DNA from: Corella eumyota
Lineage: Eukaryota > Chordata > Ascidiacea > Phlebobranchia > Corellidae
NCBI GenBank assembly: GCA_963082875.1
Contig: OY720102.1
Location: 558,001-622,000, forward strand
DNA length: 64,000 nucleotides
Reading direction: 5' to 3'
In this document: positions 1 to 10,575 of the stretch, piece by piece
Layout: every line of letters begins with the position of its first letter
Numbering within the stretch: the first letter of the stretch is position 1
Translations under genes and position numbers: made by a program
The notes under the pieces: model-generated
Seen by the model: the letters and a program-made list of their open reading frames with translations, nothing else
Databases searched by the model: none
What the model was told of the DNA's origin: nothing

Positions 1-124
1 ATATGACGTCATTATTAGAGACTATTTGATGATATGACTTCATTATTTGGCTATTTGTTCATATGACGTCATTATTCACGACTATTTAATCACATGACGT
101 CATTATTTGACAATGTTTTTTACT
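1..124. repeat. About 30-bp tandem repeat with CRE-like palindrome
   Basis: Four copies of a unit beginning ATGACGTCATTATT (second copy ATGACTTCATTATT) start at 3, 34, 63 and 94, a spacing of 29-31 bp. The array lies at the 3' end of the intron that precedes the first visible exon. Similar arrays next to acceptors recur in this window. Confidence 0.75.
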
Positions 125-128
125 TTAG

Positions 129-1259
129 ATTGCTGTCCCAACAAAGCCCATATGCCACCTTCCTATCAGGACCCCCACAATACAACGACCAAAACCTTGC
201 CGTTAATTTAGCTGAGACCGGGGAACAGACTGGACCCCGCGGGAAAAGATCGATCCTGACTCCGCCGAAACCTCAACAAGACGCGGTGTCGGGAAGCGAA
301 GAAAGAAATTTATTGATGGATCTTATTACGTCACAAAGACCGGATGTTAACTCGAAGATTGCACAGAAGGAGAGATCTCATTTTTTAAAAGAAATGGATA
401 ATAGTGATTATGACGTAGATACTGTTTCCAATGACGTATTCGACACGATGCAGAACACCCCAATGTTGGGTAAAAGCGCGATATCAAACAAAGCCCCAAA
501 ACGCGACGACATCGACGTCGGACCAATCACACCCAACTCTCAACCTCGGATAAATATCACCTTTGATACGTCACAAAGTGCTCACATACGTCACAGAAGA
601 CAAGTAGTCGCAGAAGCGAACCAGTTTACGACATTGTGTCATGATCGCGAGGAAGTTTCGAGCGATCCTCATGTCCTCAATTTGGACGACTCCCAAGCTG
701 AACTCTTCTTCTTTGAGGATAAACAACAAGTAAGCAGTGTTGCCAAGTTATTTAAAATCCAGGGTTGCCAAATTATTTTAATTTTTTTTTAAAGCTGCCA
801 AATTATTTTTAATTTTCAAGATTGCCAATTTTTTAAATATTTTTAATTTTTTAGCGATTTATTCGCAAAAAGTGCGTGGGACCTCGACTCGCTAACGATT
901 TGTTTATACCCCCCCAAGCGGTGAGACATGTACAGACGAGGACCGATGCTTTATGTAAACAAGGATATCTTAAAAGATTCGGCGTCATCATTCAAATCGA
1001 CCCAGAGGTACGTCATCGATTCGTGACGTCACTAATGTGTGTCGTTATTTATGCGTGTGCGTGTGTGACATCATAATTAAAGTTGTTTTGTTAGTGACGT
1101 GATTGTGTTAGCATAGCTTTAAAACTAAAAACTAATTATGACGTAATAATTGTTTAGGGCGAGTACGCGTTCGACGATGGTCAAAGATTTTCGGTTGGAA
1201 TTCGACCTTTTAAACTCGAATCTCATTGTTCGCTCAGTGTAACAAGAAGAAGAGGATAA
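129..1259 (+). CDS. 3' end of an unrecognised gene, three exons
   Basis: The last three coding exons of a plus-strand gene are visible: 129-729, 855-1007 and 1158-1259, with GT-AG junctions and agreeing phases. The upstream part lies outside the window. The exon at 129 follows the acceptor CTTTAG and uses its first base to finish a split codon. The encoded C-terminal part (about 285 residues) begins with a low-complexity, Ser/Asp/Asn-rich stretch of roughly 200 residues. It ends with a compact, better-ordered region containing RFIRKKCVGPRL, GYLKRFGVIIQIDPEGEYAF and FSVGIRPFKLESHCSLSV. I do not recognise the family. TGACGTCA or a near match occurs in the exon and in both introns. The stop at 1257 is followed by a 3' UTR with AATAAA at 1707. 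Exon structure is fairly sure; function is unknown. Confidence 0.8.
740..850 (+). repeat. Intronic TTGCCAAATTATTTT tandem repeat
   Basis: Imperfect units starting TTGCCA or CTGCCA occur at 740, 765, 795 and 822 (spacing 25-30 bp). They fill the short intron 730-854 up to its acceptor. It is another acceptor-proximal array of about 30-bp units. Confidence 0.6.
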
Positions 1260-1712
1260 AAAATTTTTTTCTCTTTTTTCCAAAAAAAAACTTTGGACAA
1301 AAAAAATTTTATAACAAAAAACTTTTATATGGACAAAAAAATATCAAAATCCAATTTCTAAACAGAAACACCACATTTAAAAACTTAATATAAACAATTT
1401 TTTATGAACTTTACAGCCAACCAAACTAATGTAAAAAAAAAAACTCTTTTTGTAAAAACAAAAATTTTAAAGCTGCCATTTCTATTCGTGCCTTATATAA
1501 ATACTGCCAAACAAAACTGCCACTACACGTCTCTATGACGTCACAACTGCCTTGTACCTCTCTGTGCATCCCTTTGTCAACATCGTGACGTCATCTCAAA
1601 TGATGACGTCACTGGTAACTTATATTTATTCGCGTTTTTGTCAACCATTTTGTGCTTTCTTTTTATTGTTTTTTTTTTGTAAATTTATTTTTTCTTATTT
1701 TTCGCCAATAAA
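1260..1712 (+). terminator. 3' UTR and polyadenylation signal of the first gene
   Basis: AT-rich sequence without a coding frame follows the stop at 1257-1259. A canonical AATAAA lies at 1707-1712, preceded by a T-rich stretch. Several TGACGTCA sites lie in the presumed UTR (about 1533, 1584 and 1602). Confidence 0.6.
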
Positions 1713-3164
1713 AAAATGAAATTTAAACTTTTTAATAATAATATATCGAACATGCTATTATGACGTCACAAGCTGTCAGAAAGGTCATTATTACGACACA
1801 TACGACACCAAGGTCAAGCGGAGATCGAATTCAAAGAATTTATAATTAAACCACGCCCTAAAGACTCAAAAGTTAAAAGTTAAATAAATATTAAAATAAA
1901 TTTAACCACAAATAATTTGAAATATAAATAAGTTTAATAACTCAAACATAAACAAAAAAACAAACAAAAATTTAAACCAAATTAATGGCCATATTTCTGT
2001 GTTTTAATGTATATATAAATATACCTCTAATATAAATTTAAAAACTATTAAAAACAATAATTTAATTAAATTAAAAGCATCTTTGGTCTTAGATTTATAA
2101 ATAATATCAATATAAGTAAGAAACTATCATCAAAACCAATAAAATATTTAAAATTTTGTATAAAAATATAATTTTAAAGTAATTTTAAAATACATAACCA
2201 AATTATATTCAAAAGTTGAAAAAATTTAAAAAACTTTAAACCCTGAGTTACTTCAGGTCAAGTTATCTAAATATTATTAAAAATAACTTGATTTTAATTC
2301 GCATAAAACCATAAAGTTATTAAAATAAAATTAGATGACTTAAAACAATAATTTAAAATCAAATTAAAATAAGTTAAAGCTTATATAAATATTATTAAAA
2401 GTAACAAAACTTACATAATAAACAAAACAAAACGAGTTAAAATAATGAAATTTAATCCAATCAAGTTATTTTAAGAAATTGACAACGAATTTTAATGATT
2501 TTTCTACCAAATTTATCCACCAAAAAAGTTTTAATTTTTTAAGTTAATTTTTTACTTTTATTGCGTGTACTACCAATTTATTTAAAAACAAGCTTTAAAT
2601 CATATAAACGGGGCGTTTAATCACAATTCATAAATTACAAATAATTTTTTCCTACTTTTATCAGGCCCAATAAAACAAAACAAAAATATTAGTTTTTTAA
2701 CCAAACAAAATCAAGCAAAATACCTCTACGTTTAAAACTTTGCCTGTACGGGGCGTTTTTAGTTTAAAAAATTTAAAATATGTTTAAGTTTTTAATATAA
2801 TAATTATGTCTAAAAAACGCCCAAAAGTTTTAAGTATAAAAAATCCAACATTGATTATACCAACACTATACAAAATTAAGTTTTAAAACTTTTTAATAGT
2901 TCAAGAATATTTTTATTCTTTGTTTTTACCAGGTCAAATAACACAAAAAACATTTAAATTATTAATTTTTAAAATCCCCCACATCTGAAGTTTAAAACCT
3001 TACGCAAAACAGGGCATTTTTAAATTTAAAAAAATATCTTAGTTTTAAATACAATCCCCGAATCACAAAAACGCACAAAAGTTTAAAGTATTAAAAAACC
3101 TGACATTGATTCCAGTAATATAATAACAACTTTAAGTTTTAAACTTTACTATTACACCACTTAC
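1713..3164. other. AT-rich stretch without recognisable genes
   Basis: No exon with plausible splice sites and coding bias was found on either strand. The 3' exons of the Tectonic gene would be expected here on the minus strand, but I could not find them. The stretch contains a diverged direct duplication near 2726-3150, described separately, and otherwise looks like low-complexity A/T sequence. Confidence 0.6.
2726..3155. repeat. Diverged direct duplication of about 170 bp
   Basis: The sequence at about 2726-2895 (GTTTAAAACTTTGCC, GGGGCGTTTTT, AACGCCCAAAAG, AACATTGATT) recurs in diverged form at about 2990-3155 (GTTTAAAACCTTACG, AGGGCATTTTT, AACGCACAAAAG, GACATTGATT). A further fragment with CGGGGCGTTTAA lies near 2608. 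It is probably an old local duplication or a low-copy repeat. Confidence 0.5.
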
Positions 3165-6100
3165 CAGGTTGCCAAATCCTCAGCGAATTCACGATGCTAA
3201 CAAATGTAGTAACCTGATCTCCACTAATTATTGGCAACCCTACATCGTAACCAGGGTTTCCAGATCGGAAATTCAATAAACCTGCGGCTTCTTTGTGCTG
3301 GAATCGAACCTGAAAACTTTGACTCAAAACGTTGCTTGAGACGCCATCTACAGAGGTAAATAAAAAAAAATTGTTTTATTATCATATAATGACGTCATTC
3401 CTACGTAAGAACTTACTCGGGTTGGTGGTAGTCATCGGTACGTTGGCGAGTGTAATAATAGCATTCAGTGACGTCACATTCCCCCCGTTCCACGTGATCT
3501 CATACGTCACATTTACGACAGAGTTGTTGCAAATTGAACCCGCTACAGTTGGACTTGATGACATACATGAAACGCCTGAGTAAACAACAAAATATGACGT
3601 CATTTCTGATGAAAACATAAGTTGTGACGTAACAATCCTAAAAAACCTTTGGTTTTAATTTACAAACCTGAAACGCGATAAATTTTGTTTATTTTAATTA
3701 AAATTTTAACAAAATAAACTAATTAGTAATCTTAACTTTCAAACTAACAATTCTACATTAATTATTTAGCGATTTTAAACACTTTAAACCTAAAACTTAA
3801 TAACCAAGTAACAAACAAGCTTAAAATATCATAAAAGCCTTAACAAACAAGCCTAAGTTTTTCTTAACCAAAACAGCTGCTGCAGTGAAGCGTCGATGCG
3901 TCGCGTAATTAGGCGAAAAACGCGTTTTTTTTAGGAAAACTTCGCCCATTTCCCGATCCTGTCAATCAAGCAATTTAAAGTTTGTGGAATGCGAGGCCCT
4001 TAAGTAAGCCGCGTGCTTGCGAAGTTGTCTTATTCTAGAATTATTCGCCTTTGTGTTACAAAAGTTTCTTTTACAGATTATTTATTTTGTCTTGTTCCAA
4101 ATATTATTAAAGGTAAGTTTGTTGTTAATTATATTTTAATTAATTAGTTAATTAGTTTAATAACCAAATTTAATTTGTTTTTAAAGAGAAAATGGTTATG
4201 GTGACGTCACGTCCCCCTCCTGCCGTGATTGGTCAATACAATCGAACCAATCAGCAACGTTCCTACCCACCACCACGTGGTCAACATACGTCATCACACA
4301 ACTATGTCATTCCTGGATTACGTCATCAACAAGTAGATGGATACGGAATGATTCAACCAAACATATACCAGGTAAGAGCCTGTGACGTCATTGTTTAAAG
4401 AATATTTCGTTTATGACGTATAATGTTGTTCTAGATGCCCCCACCTCCAATGATGTTCGCCCCCGCCACCCTTCCGCCCCCAATACAAGCGGGAAACCCC
4501 CTTCCCAAGTTTCAACAGCTCTATGAAGATTTTGAGAAAATGAAGGTATTAAACGACTTTTTGATTTATGACGTCACAATCTATGGTTTCATGACGTAAA
4601 AATTGTTCTGTTTCATTTTCCAGAGAAACGGGTACGTGATAACCCCTCAAAGTCAACCCGTTGAAACCCAACAATACAGCTCCACAGCGCCGCCTCGCGG
4701 TTGTGAAAATATGGACGATTTTGCGGCGGCGATGAAGATCTTCATGCAGTCCTACTTGCCCACCGCTTGTTTTAATTGCACCCAACCTAGCGACGACTGG
4801 AGCAAAGAGGCAGGGAACTTGTTAAATGAAGTGTACAATGATGAGAACAGGTGGGTAAAAAAATTCTTTTTTTTTCAGTCAAAAAATAAAAATCCTGTGC
4901 AGAAAATAACATATTTGTTTCCACAGAGTCCACAGTACATGGCCCACCACATACGTCACCCAAGCCCCCAATATTCACCATGACAACCATAATCCCACCA
5001 CTAAGATGGACATCCATCGTCATATCCTCGATCTTAAACCTTCACCCTATCTTGGGGGAAGCCCCATACCCTCAACAAGGTCGACGAACAGTAGCGATTG
5101 TGATGCAGATGACGAAGGGGTGTCACCCTTCACAAGGTGGGTTTAAGGGGGAAATGGGAAAAATTTAGGGGGGGTTTAACCGTGAATCCTAGGACTTCCA
5201 AAGTTGAACCCTTTTTTGAGAGGGTGAAAATCTACTCTTTGACCTTATTTTAACCTTGATCTTTTTTCTTTCAGCCCAAACAGCCTCCGAGTTCCTCCTC
5301 CATCTACTTCATGCAAAGCCATTGGTCGTCGACCCTCGTACAGGAAGAAGATCAGGGACGAGAAACCGAGACTCTCAATGGATTCAGGATACCAATCCAG
5401 TTCAACTGAGGGAAGTATAAGAAGCTATTACGACGGTGGGTATTTCATTGGGTAAAAAATCCTTTTTGTAGTTGAGTAAACCCCTTTAATTTTGTTTTAC
5501 GTATATGTAGATTGTGCACATGTAACACCAGAAGAAAAATTGTTTTTTCCCCACGTTTTTAACCCAGGTAAAAATTGTTGTTTTTTAAAAGGCAGCCAGG
5601 CGTCGTCGGGAGTAGATTCGGATGAGTTTAGTTGCCCTTCACGCTCCACCACTCCTCATAATGACATCATCACTGATGATGTCACTCCTTATTTAAATGC
5701 AATCGTTGAATCTCCTTGGCTAGAACAAAACTTAAATCCATTGAACAATAACACAGGTTAAATTCCGAAACCTATTTTAAGGGGTCTAAGTTAACTTTTG
5801 TGGTAACTCTTGGTTATGTTTCAGACACCACCTCTCCTTCCACCCCCCAGGTACCCCCCCACAAACACAAGAAGTGGATCACCCCCGAGATCCTCGACAT
5901 GATTGGAGTTCGGGATCGTTTGTACAAGAGAATGAAGAAGCATCCGGCTCCCGATATAGTGGACATGTATAAGAAGGTGAAAGTCCAAACTCTAATTGTT
6001 ATTAGGGTTAAAAACTAACAGATGACCCATAGGTCAAGTGTTTCAAAAAGTAATCTACCAAAATGCGTTCATAATTGCACCATATTCCTTTTAATATAAC

Positions 6101-9100
6101 TTGCAATGACCCTCAAGGCATTCTTTGGGTATTAACTACTGCACTGCCGGAGTGCCAAATATCACCAAATTATTTAACATGCAGTGCCACAAGATGACAC
6201 CACCCTTTTAAACAACTTTTTCATGTTATTTAAAACTTTCTTTTTGCGCAGGTTCGAAACATGGTTGTTGGGATGACTAGGAACGCCAAACGAAACCACG
6301 ACAAGAAAATCTATGAACGTTGCTCGCGACATTCTCACTAATTTTAACTTTGTAATATTTTTTGTTTTACGCCAGATTTTATCGCCCCCAATTTTTAAGC
6401 TTCAATTGTGTTTTATGTTTTTGTGTTTAAATACAAAGTTTTATCAATTGCAAATGATTAAGGTGGTTATTTAATTATTAACGCAGTTAAGTTGTAAAAT
6501 AAAAGAAGTTTTAACCAAATATACATTTAAACTTTCTACCCACAAAAAATACTAAAGTTCAAAAGATGTGGTACGCCCTATATTACAGAGTGTAATTGCA
6601 ATAAAAAACATTTTTTTAATAAACTTTTAAGTGGTTATTATTAACACAATTAAGTCGAAGGATAAATAAACTTTTTTAAACCAAAAAAATTCCTAAAGTT
6701 TAAAAAAATATGCCAACAAAAAATGAGCATATACCTATTTAAACGAGTGTAATTGCAATAAAAACAGTTTTTTGATAACTTTTACTTTAATTTTTCTACC
6801 TTGGTTGGTGGTCGTTCCTGGTCCAAATAAACTTTCTGAATTAGGTAAAGGAGTTCTTGAATTTGATTTCACAAAGTTGCTGGAATCATTTACGCACAGA
6901 AACTCAACCTTAATAAAAAAAAATAATTAATCACTCACAAAAACTTAATAACTCACAAGAACATTCACAACTTAGGTTGGTTGACGTCTCGACCTAAACA
7001 TAGTGTCACACTTTTTTTTGTATATATATCTTTATCCTTGATGTGGGAAAGTCGAATGCACGACTTAAACATAGAGTAACAATAGTTACTCCGACCCAGT
7101 CTCGAGTTGCCTGTGGCAGTTTAGGATATTATGGATTATAATTGCCCGATAATTATACTGCTAATTGTTTCTTTTTTTTTTGTATATATCTTTATCCTCG
7201 ATGTGGGAAAGTCGAATGCACGACTTAAACATAGAGTAACAATAGTTACTCCGACCCAGTCTCGAGTTGCCTGTGGCAGTTTAGGATATTATGGATTATA
7301 ATTGCCCGATAATTATACTGCTAATTGTTTCTTTTTTTTTTGTATATATCTTTATCCTCGATGTGGGAAAGTCGAATGCACGACTTAAACATAGAGTAAC
7401 ATTAGTTACTCCGACCCAGTCTCGAGTTGCCTGTGGCAGTTTGAAGTATTATAGATTATAATTACCCGATAATTATGCTGCTGATTGTTTTTGGCTCCAC
7501 AAAAGTTTACACCATTTATAGCGCCTTACGTAAGAATAATAACACATAAGCAGCCAACCTTTTAAAAAAAAACTCTTGTAATGAAATTGTGTAAGTTCAG
7601 CATATAAAAGGCTCCCTAATTCAATTTACAGTTATCTATATAAAATCGAGCTTGTTGTACAATATAAATATATATATTATATATATATGTGTTGTCAATT
7701 TATAGGCCTTCAAATAAAAAAACTGGAGCAAAGATAAATTAATATGACAAATATTAGTTAAAAGTTGCGACTGTATTGCAACAATTAAAATCCTGATTAA
7801 AAGAGCGATGTCAATAAAACAAAATATACAATTATCAGTTAAATAGAAAAATTACAAACCGTTGCATTGGAGGTCAGTTTAACATTGTTTGGGTTGATTG
7901 CCATTGTTAGCCCATTGTTCCAATACAATGAGGAGTCCAACACTGAACCATTTGTACATAAAGAATTAGTGACTGTGACATCACAAACTGCTTCACTGTC
8001 ATTCTGGAATCCAATTAAAGAATTTCGAACACAATTTCCATTTAATGATCTCTGAAAAAAAATTTAAAAATAATTAGAATATTTTTTTATATTAATATAT
8101 CTTTATCCTCGATGTGGAAAAGTCGACTTAACGACCTAAACATAAAGTAACATCAGTTACCCCAACCCAGTCTCGAGTTGCCTGTGGCAGTTTGGGATAT
8201 CACAGATTATAATTGCCCAGTAATTATGCTGCTGATTAAGTGCTGGCTCAGCAGGAGTTCAAACCGTTTATAGCGCCTTACTCAAGGGCGCTGCAGCATG
8301 AGAGCAGTGGGTATTGAACCCAAAACCTCATGTAGTGTATAACTGTTCCGACCACTACACCACGTTGCCGGTGTTAAATTATAAAATAAGAATTTTAAAC
8401 TTAATCAAACCTGGGGCAAGGTTAGAAATCCAGTTTGATTTCCAGCAACAATGGTCTGTATGACATCAGAGTTAGAATAACCGGAGTTATCATATGATGG
8501 TGTGGTCACAGAGGGAAAAGAAAAAGTGAAGTCTGTGTTGGTTTGGAGAGATAGTAGAGAGCTAAAAACATAAAATTGCTCTTGTTATTTATTTTTATGT
8601 ATTCATACATTCTTGATGTAGGAAGGCCGACTTCACAAACTTAACATAGAGTAACATTTGTTAACCCTGACTTAGTCTCGAGTTGCCTTTGGCAGTTTGG
8701 GTTATTATAGATTATAATTGCCCGGTAATTATAAGCTGCTGATTAAGTGTTGACTCAGCGGAGTTCATTCTGTTTGCATTGCCTCTCTCAAGAACACTAC
8801 AGCATAGAAGCAATGAAGATTGAACCAAGGACCTCATGTGTAGTGAAGCCAAGTGTTCTAACCACTACAACATGCCACCAGTTTAATTCTTTTACTATTC
8901 ATTATTTTAAGCAAAACAAACAAATAAAAAATAAAAGTTGGTTATACCTTTTATAAGTATTAAAAATTAAACACAAATTTCTAACTTACTTGAAGGTAGC
9001 ATCATCCAGAAAACTTCCAAGAACTCCGGTGAAATTTGTGTAAAAAAGTCCAATCTCCGGTGAGTTAAGGAACTGAATGCAAGTAAATTGGTGGTAATCT

Positions 9101-10219
9101 GGTTTCATATATGCGAGGGTGTTGCATAAATTAACGTCGTCGATTGTGAAATTTCCACCAAAAAATCCTTGGAAACACTGGAATGTTGTGACCTCATCAG
9201 CCGTACATTCCTAAACAAAATTAATAGTTAAAACATAAGCTTTACAATCTACACATCAGTATCTATAAAAAATAAACTAAAAGATCCAAAAGGACCAAAT
9301 AAATTCAATTATTCAAATAGATCAAATATTTTAAGTGTTTTCTGTATAGATTTAAGTTGGGGTTAGGGTTTAATTTCTGCGATCCTTTTTTTCGTCTTAT
9401 TTGATCCACTTAACATAATTTGATATAAATCTGATCTTGTTAAGACCTATTTAATAGGTACCCCCCTCCAAGATAGACTAACATTTGTTACTTTTAACCT
9501 ATTCACAAGTTGACTTTGCCAGTTTAAAATATAATTAATCTTAAGTATTTTCCCTTCAGTCTATTGTTTGGTCCAATAGGCGTAAACCTTTATTTAAAGT
9601 TCTTTTTTAACATGGCAACATTAAAAATCAGGCCAAAAGCGTTGCTTAAACCACACCACCAATTCATACTACAGAAAAAACTAATAGCTTAATTTTTAAA
9701 CTTAACATACCTGGTCGCAACAGCAGTTTATATCACAAATATTCTCAGTTAAATCACACTGACAAGTCGCTATCGGTGCATATGGAGGATTCAATGTAAC
9801 AGCAACTAGTTAAAATAAAATATTTGTTAGTTTGTCCTCAATATAATAAGCAAATTTAAAACTTAAGTATATAGTTTAACTAAACGTAACTCTGACACGG
9901 TTACAAATCCCCCCAAAAAATTATAGTTAATCGAGCAACAGAAGTAAGTACCACTTTACTTAAAACAGCAAGACAGGGAACAAATCAACTTAAATCTTGA
10001 GTCTCATTTACTGTCTTTACTTTACTGCTTTACTGTTCATAACAAATTTATTTTAGTAAGAACCCCAAATAGTATAAGTGTTTACGCAAACATCAATTTT
10101 AACTTATTTATATATCTAAAAAAACAAAAAAACTTACGCGGAAAAAATGTGACATTTTGAGCAACTATCCGACATGGAAAAGCTAAAATAATTGACCAAA
10201 ATAATCCTTGAAATTTCAT
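3165..10219 (-). CDS. TCTN: Tectonic-family protein (3' end not found)
   Basis: Tectonics are secreted or membrane glycoproteins of the ciliary transition zone (MKS/B9 complex) needed for ciliogenesis and Hedgehog signalling. Eight phase-compatible minus-strand exons were traced: 10219-10138, 9805-9711, 9210-8990, 8561-8411, 8051-7860, 6908-6800, 3575-3417 and 3347-3165, about 397 residues. The start is chosen because it gives a signal peptide (MKFQGLFWSIILAFPCRIVA). Next comes the family's Cys-rich segment (CDINCCCDQECTADEV), then SGFLTLP-like and CVRNSLIGFQNDSEAVC motifs, and near the end CNNSVVNVTYEITWNGG and the diagnostic SGNPGYDVGLPIISG. Tectonics are usually 550-700 residues. The exon at 3165 ends with a good donor (CCTG|GTAAGT), but the remaining 150-200 residues were not found downstream, so the model is 3'-incomplete. 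A complete opposite-strand gene lies in the intron 3576-6799. The TCTN1/2/3 subtype cannot be decided. Confidence 0.88.
4192..6341 (+). CDS. Nested novel protein with LINE-linker-like C-terminus
   Basis: Nine coding exons fit in phase (4192-4371, 4435-4545, 4624-4850, 4927-5136, 5275-5435, 5511-5567, 5592-5756, 5825-5976, 6252-6341), giving 450 residues. A 5' UTR intron is likely (donor at 4113, acceptor at 4186). All of it lies inside one Tectonic intron on the opposite strand. The N-terminal 100 residues are Pro/Gln/His-rich. A middle block has FAAAMKIFMQSYLPTACFNC; then follow a Ser/Asp-rich region, a basic stretch (GRRPSYRKKIRDEK) and DSGYQSSSTEGS, which fits the DSGxxS beta-TrCP phosphodegron. 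The last 60 residues (KKWITPEILDMIGVRDRLYK, DMYKKVRNMVVGMTRNAKRN) resemble the conserved linker between endonuclease and reverse transcriptase of non-LTR retrotransposons (KWFTPEL..RDRLYKK..YK.LRN.V..LIRKAK). No endonuclease or polymerase domain is present, so I infer exaptation. AATAAA lies at 6498. Cellular role unknown. Confidence 0.82.
6342..6799 (+). other. 3' flank of nested gene within Tectonic intron
   Basis: AT-rich sequence between the nested stop codon and the next Tectonic exon. It holds AATAAA at 6498-6503, the probable polyadenylation signal, and no other coding signal. Confidence 0.5.
7012..7545 (-). repeat. SINE with its 3' part amplified in three 160-bp tandem units
   Basis: The 3' module of the common SINE (read on the plus strand as CTTTATCCTCGATGTGGGAAA followed within the unit by ACATAGAGTAACA and CAGTCTCGAGTTGCCTGTGG) is repeated. 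ATGTGGGAAA recurs at 7041, 7201 and 7361, a period of exactly 160 bp. The third unit continues into the SINE body (TTATAGCGCCTTACGTAAG). Units one and two are almost identical, so the tandem expansion is recent. It lies in a Tectonic intron. Confidence 0.85.
7683..7800. repeat. Short interspersed repeat, family 3
   Basis: Carries the shared core CAATTTATAGGCCTTCAAATAAA, then AATATTAGTTAAAAGTTGCGACTGTATTGCAACAATTAAAAT further on. The same core occurs near 19200, 22100, 23650, 43000 and 56760. The family is about 120-160 bp and of unknown class, possibly a MITE. Confidence 0.6.
8093..8371 (-). repeat. tRNA-derived SINE, near full length
   Basis: The reverse strand starts with a tRNA-like head, with an A box near CACTACACCA and a B box read as GGTTCAATACCC. 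It continues through GCGCCTTGAGTAAGGCGC-like and CTGCCACAGGCAACTCGAGA modules and ends near GATAAAGATATATTA. This structure fits a tRNA-derived composite SINE such as that described from Ciona. Confidence 0.8.
8596..8882 (-). repeat. tRNA-derived SINE, diverged
   Basis: Same element as at 8093, in the next Tectonic intron and in the same orientation. The body is recognisable from GAGTAACATTTGTTAACC and AGTCTCGAGTTGCC, and the head from ACCACTACAACATGCC. Confidence 0.75.
9440..9610 (-). repeat. Degraded SINE fragment
   Basis: CCAAGATAGACTAACATTTG, TTCACAAGTTGACTTTGCCA and a following TTAAAGTTC stretch align loosely with the SINE 3' half. It is strongly diverged and lies in a Tectonic intron. 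Confidence 0.4.
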
Positions 10220-10575
10220 TTTCTTTCTTCTTTTAATACGAATCTTAATTTCGCTGACTAACTATGTGTTTTGGAAATAAATTTATGTTTTTAGCTTCAG
10301 AAAATGTTATGGTTACTTTGAAAATATCGGCAAACTATTTGAACATAGATCGCAAACATTCTGTTTGCGAACTTAAAATTTTATTAGTTTATCCTCTTTG
10401 TTATATTTGTTAGTATTTTCTATTTAAAAACTTAATTTATTTTGTACATTTTTATTTCATTTACAAAACTACTTCATATTACAAACAAAAAATCAGCATA
10501 AAACAGGCAACAGTTGCTATATACAGCAAATTTAAGCAAAAACCAAGCAAGCATATTCACAAAATCTGTGCAAGT
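10220..10575. other. Intergenic region between Tectonic start and repeat-protein gene
   Basis: Short AT-rich spacer with the Tectonic 5' flank on the minus strand. It contains an imperfect inverted repeat (ATCGCAAACATTC / CTGTTTGCGA near 10350). No coding frame is supported. Confidence 0.5.

Noticed and set aside
129-1259. Missing C-terminal part of Tectonic in this gene
   Set aside because: It is on the opposite strand, ends with its own stop and polyadenylation signal, and shows no Tectonic motif.
3332-3618. Overlapping open frames on the plus strand across 3332-3583
   Set aside because: They are antisense to the Tectonic exons at 3417-3575 and 3165-3347, which have splice sites, phase and family motifs.
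4192-6341. Fragment of a live LINE
   Set aside because: Only the linker-like segment is present, in a spliced host-type gene with nine coding exons. There is no endonuclease, reverse transcriptase, target duplication or poly-A end.
7012-7545. CRISPR-like regularly spaced repeat
   Set aside because: The 160-bp units are contiguous SINE tails without unique spacers, in a eukaryotic intron.
8747-8956. Plus-strand frame of 69 codons
   Set aside because: It lies in a minus-strand SINE and intron sequence and has no coding support.
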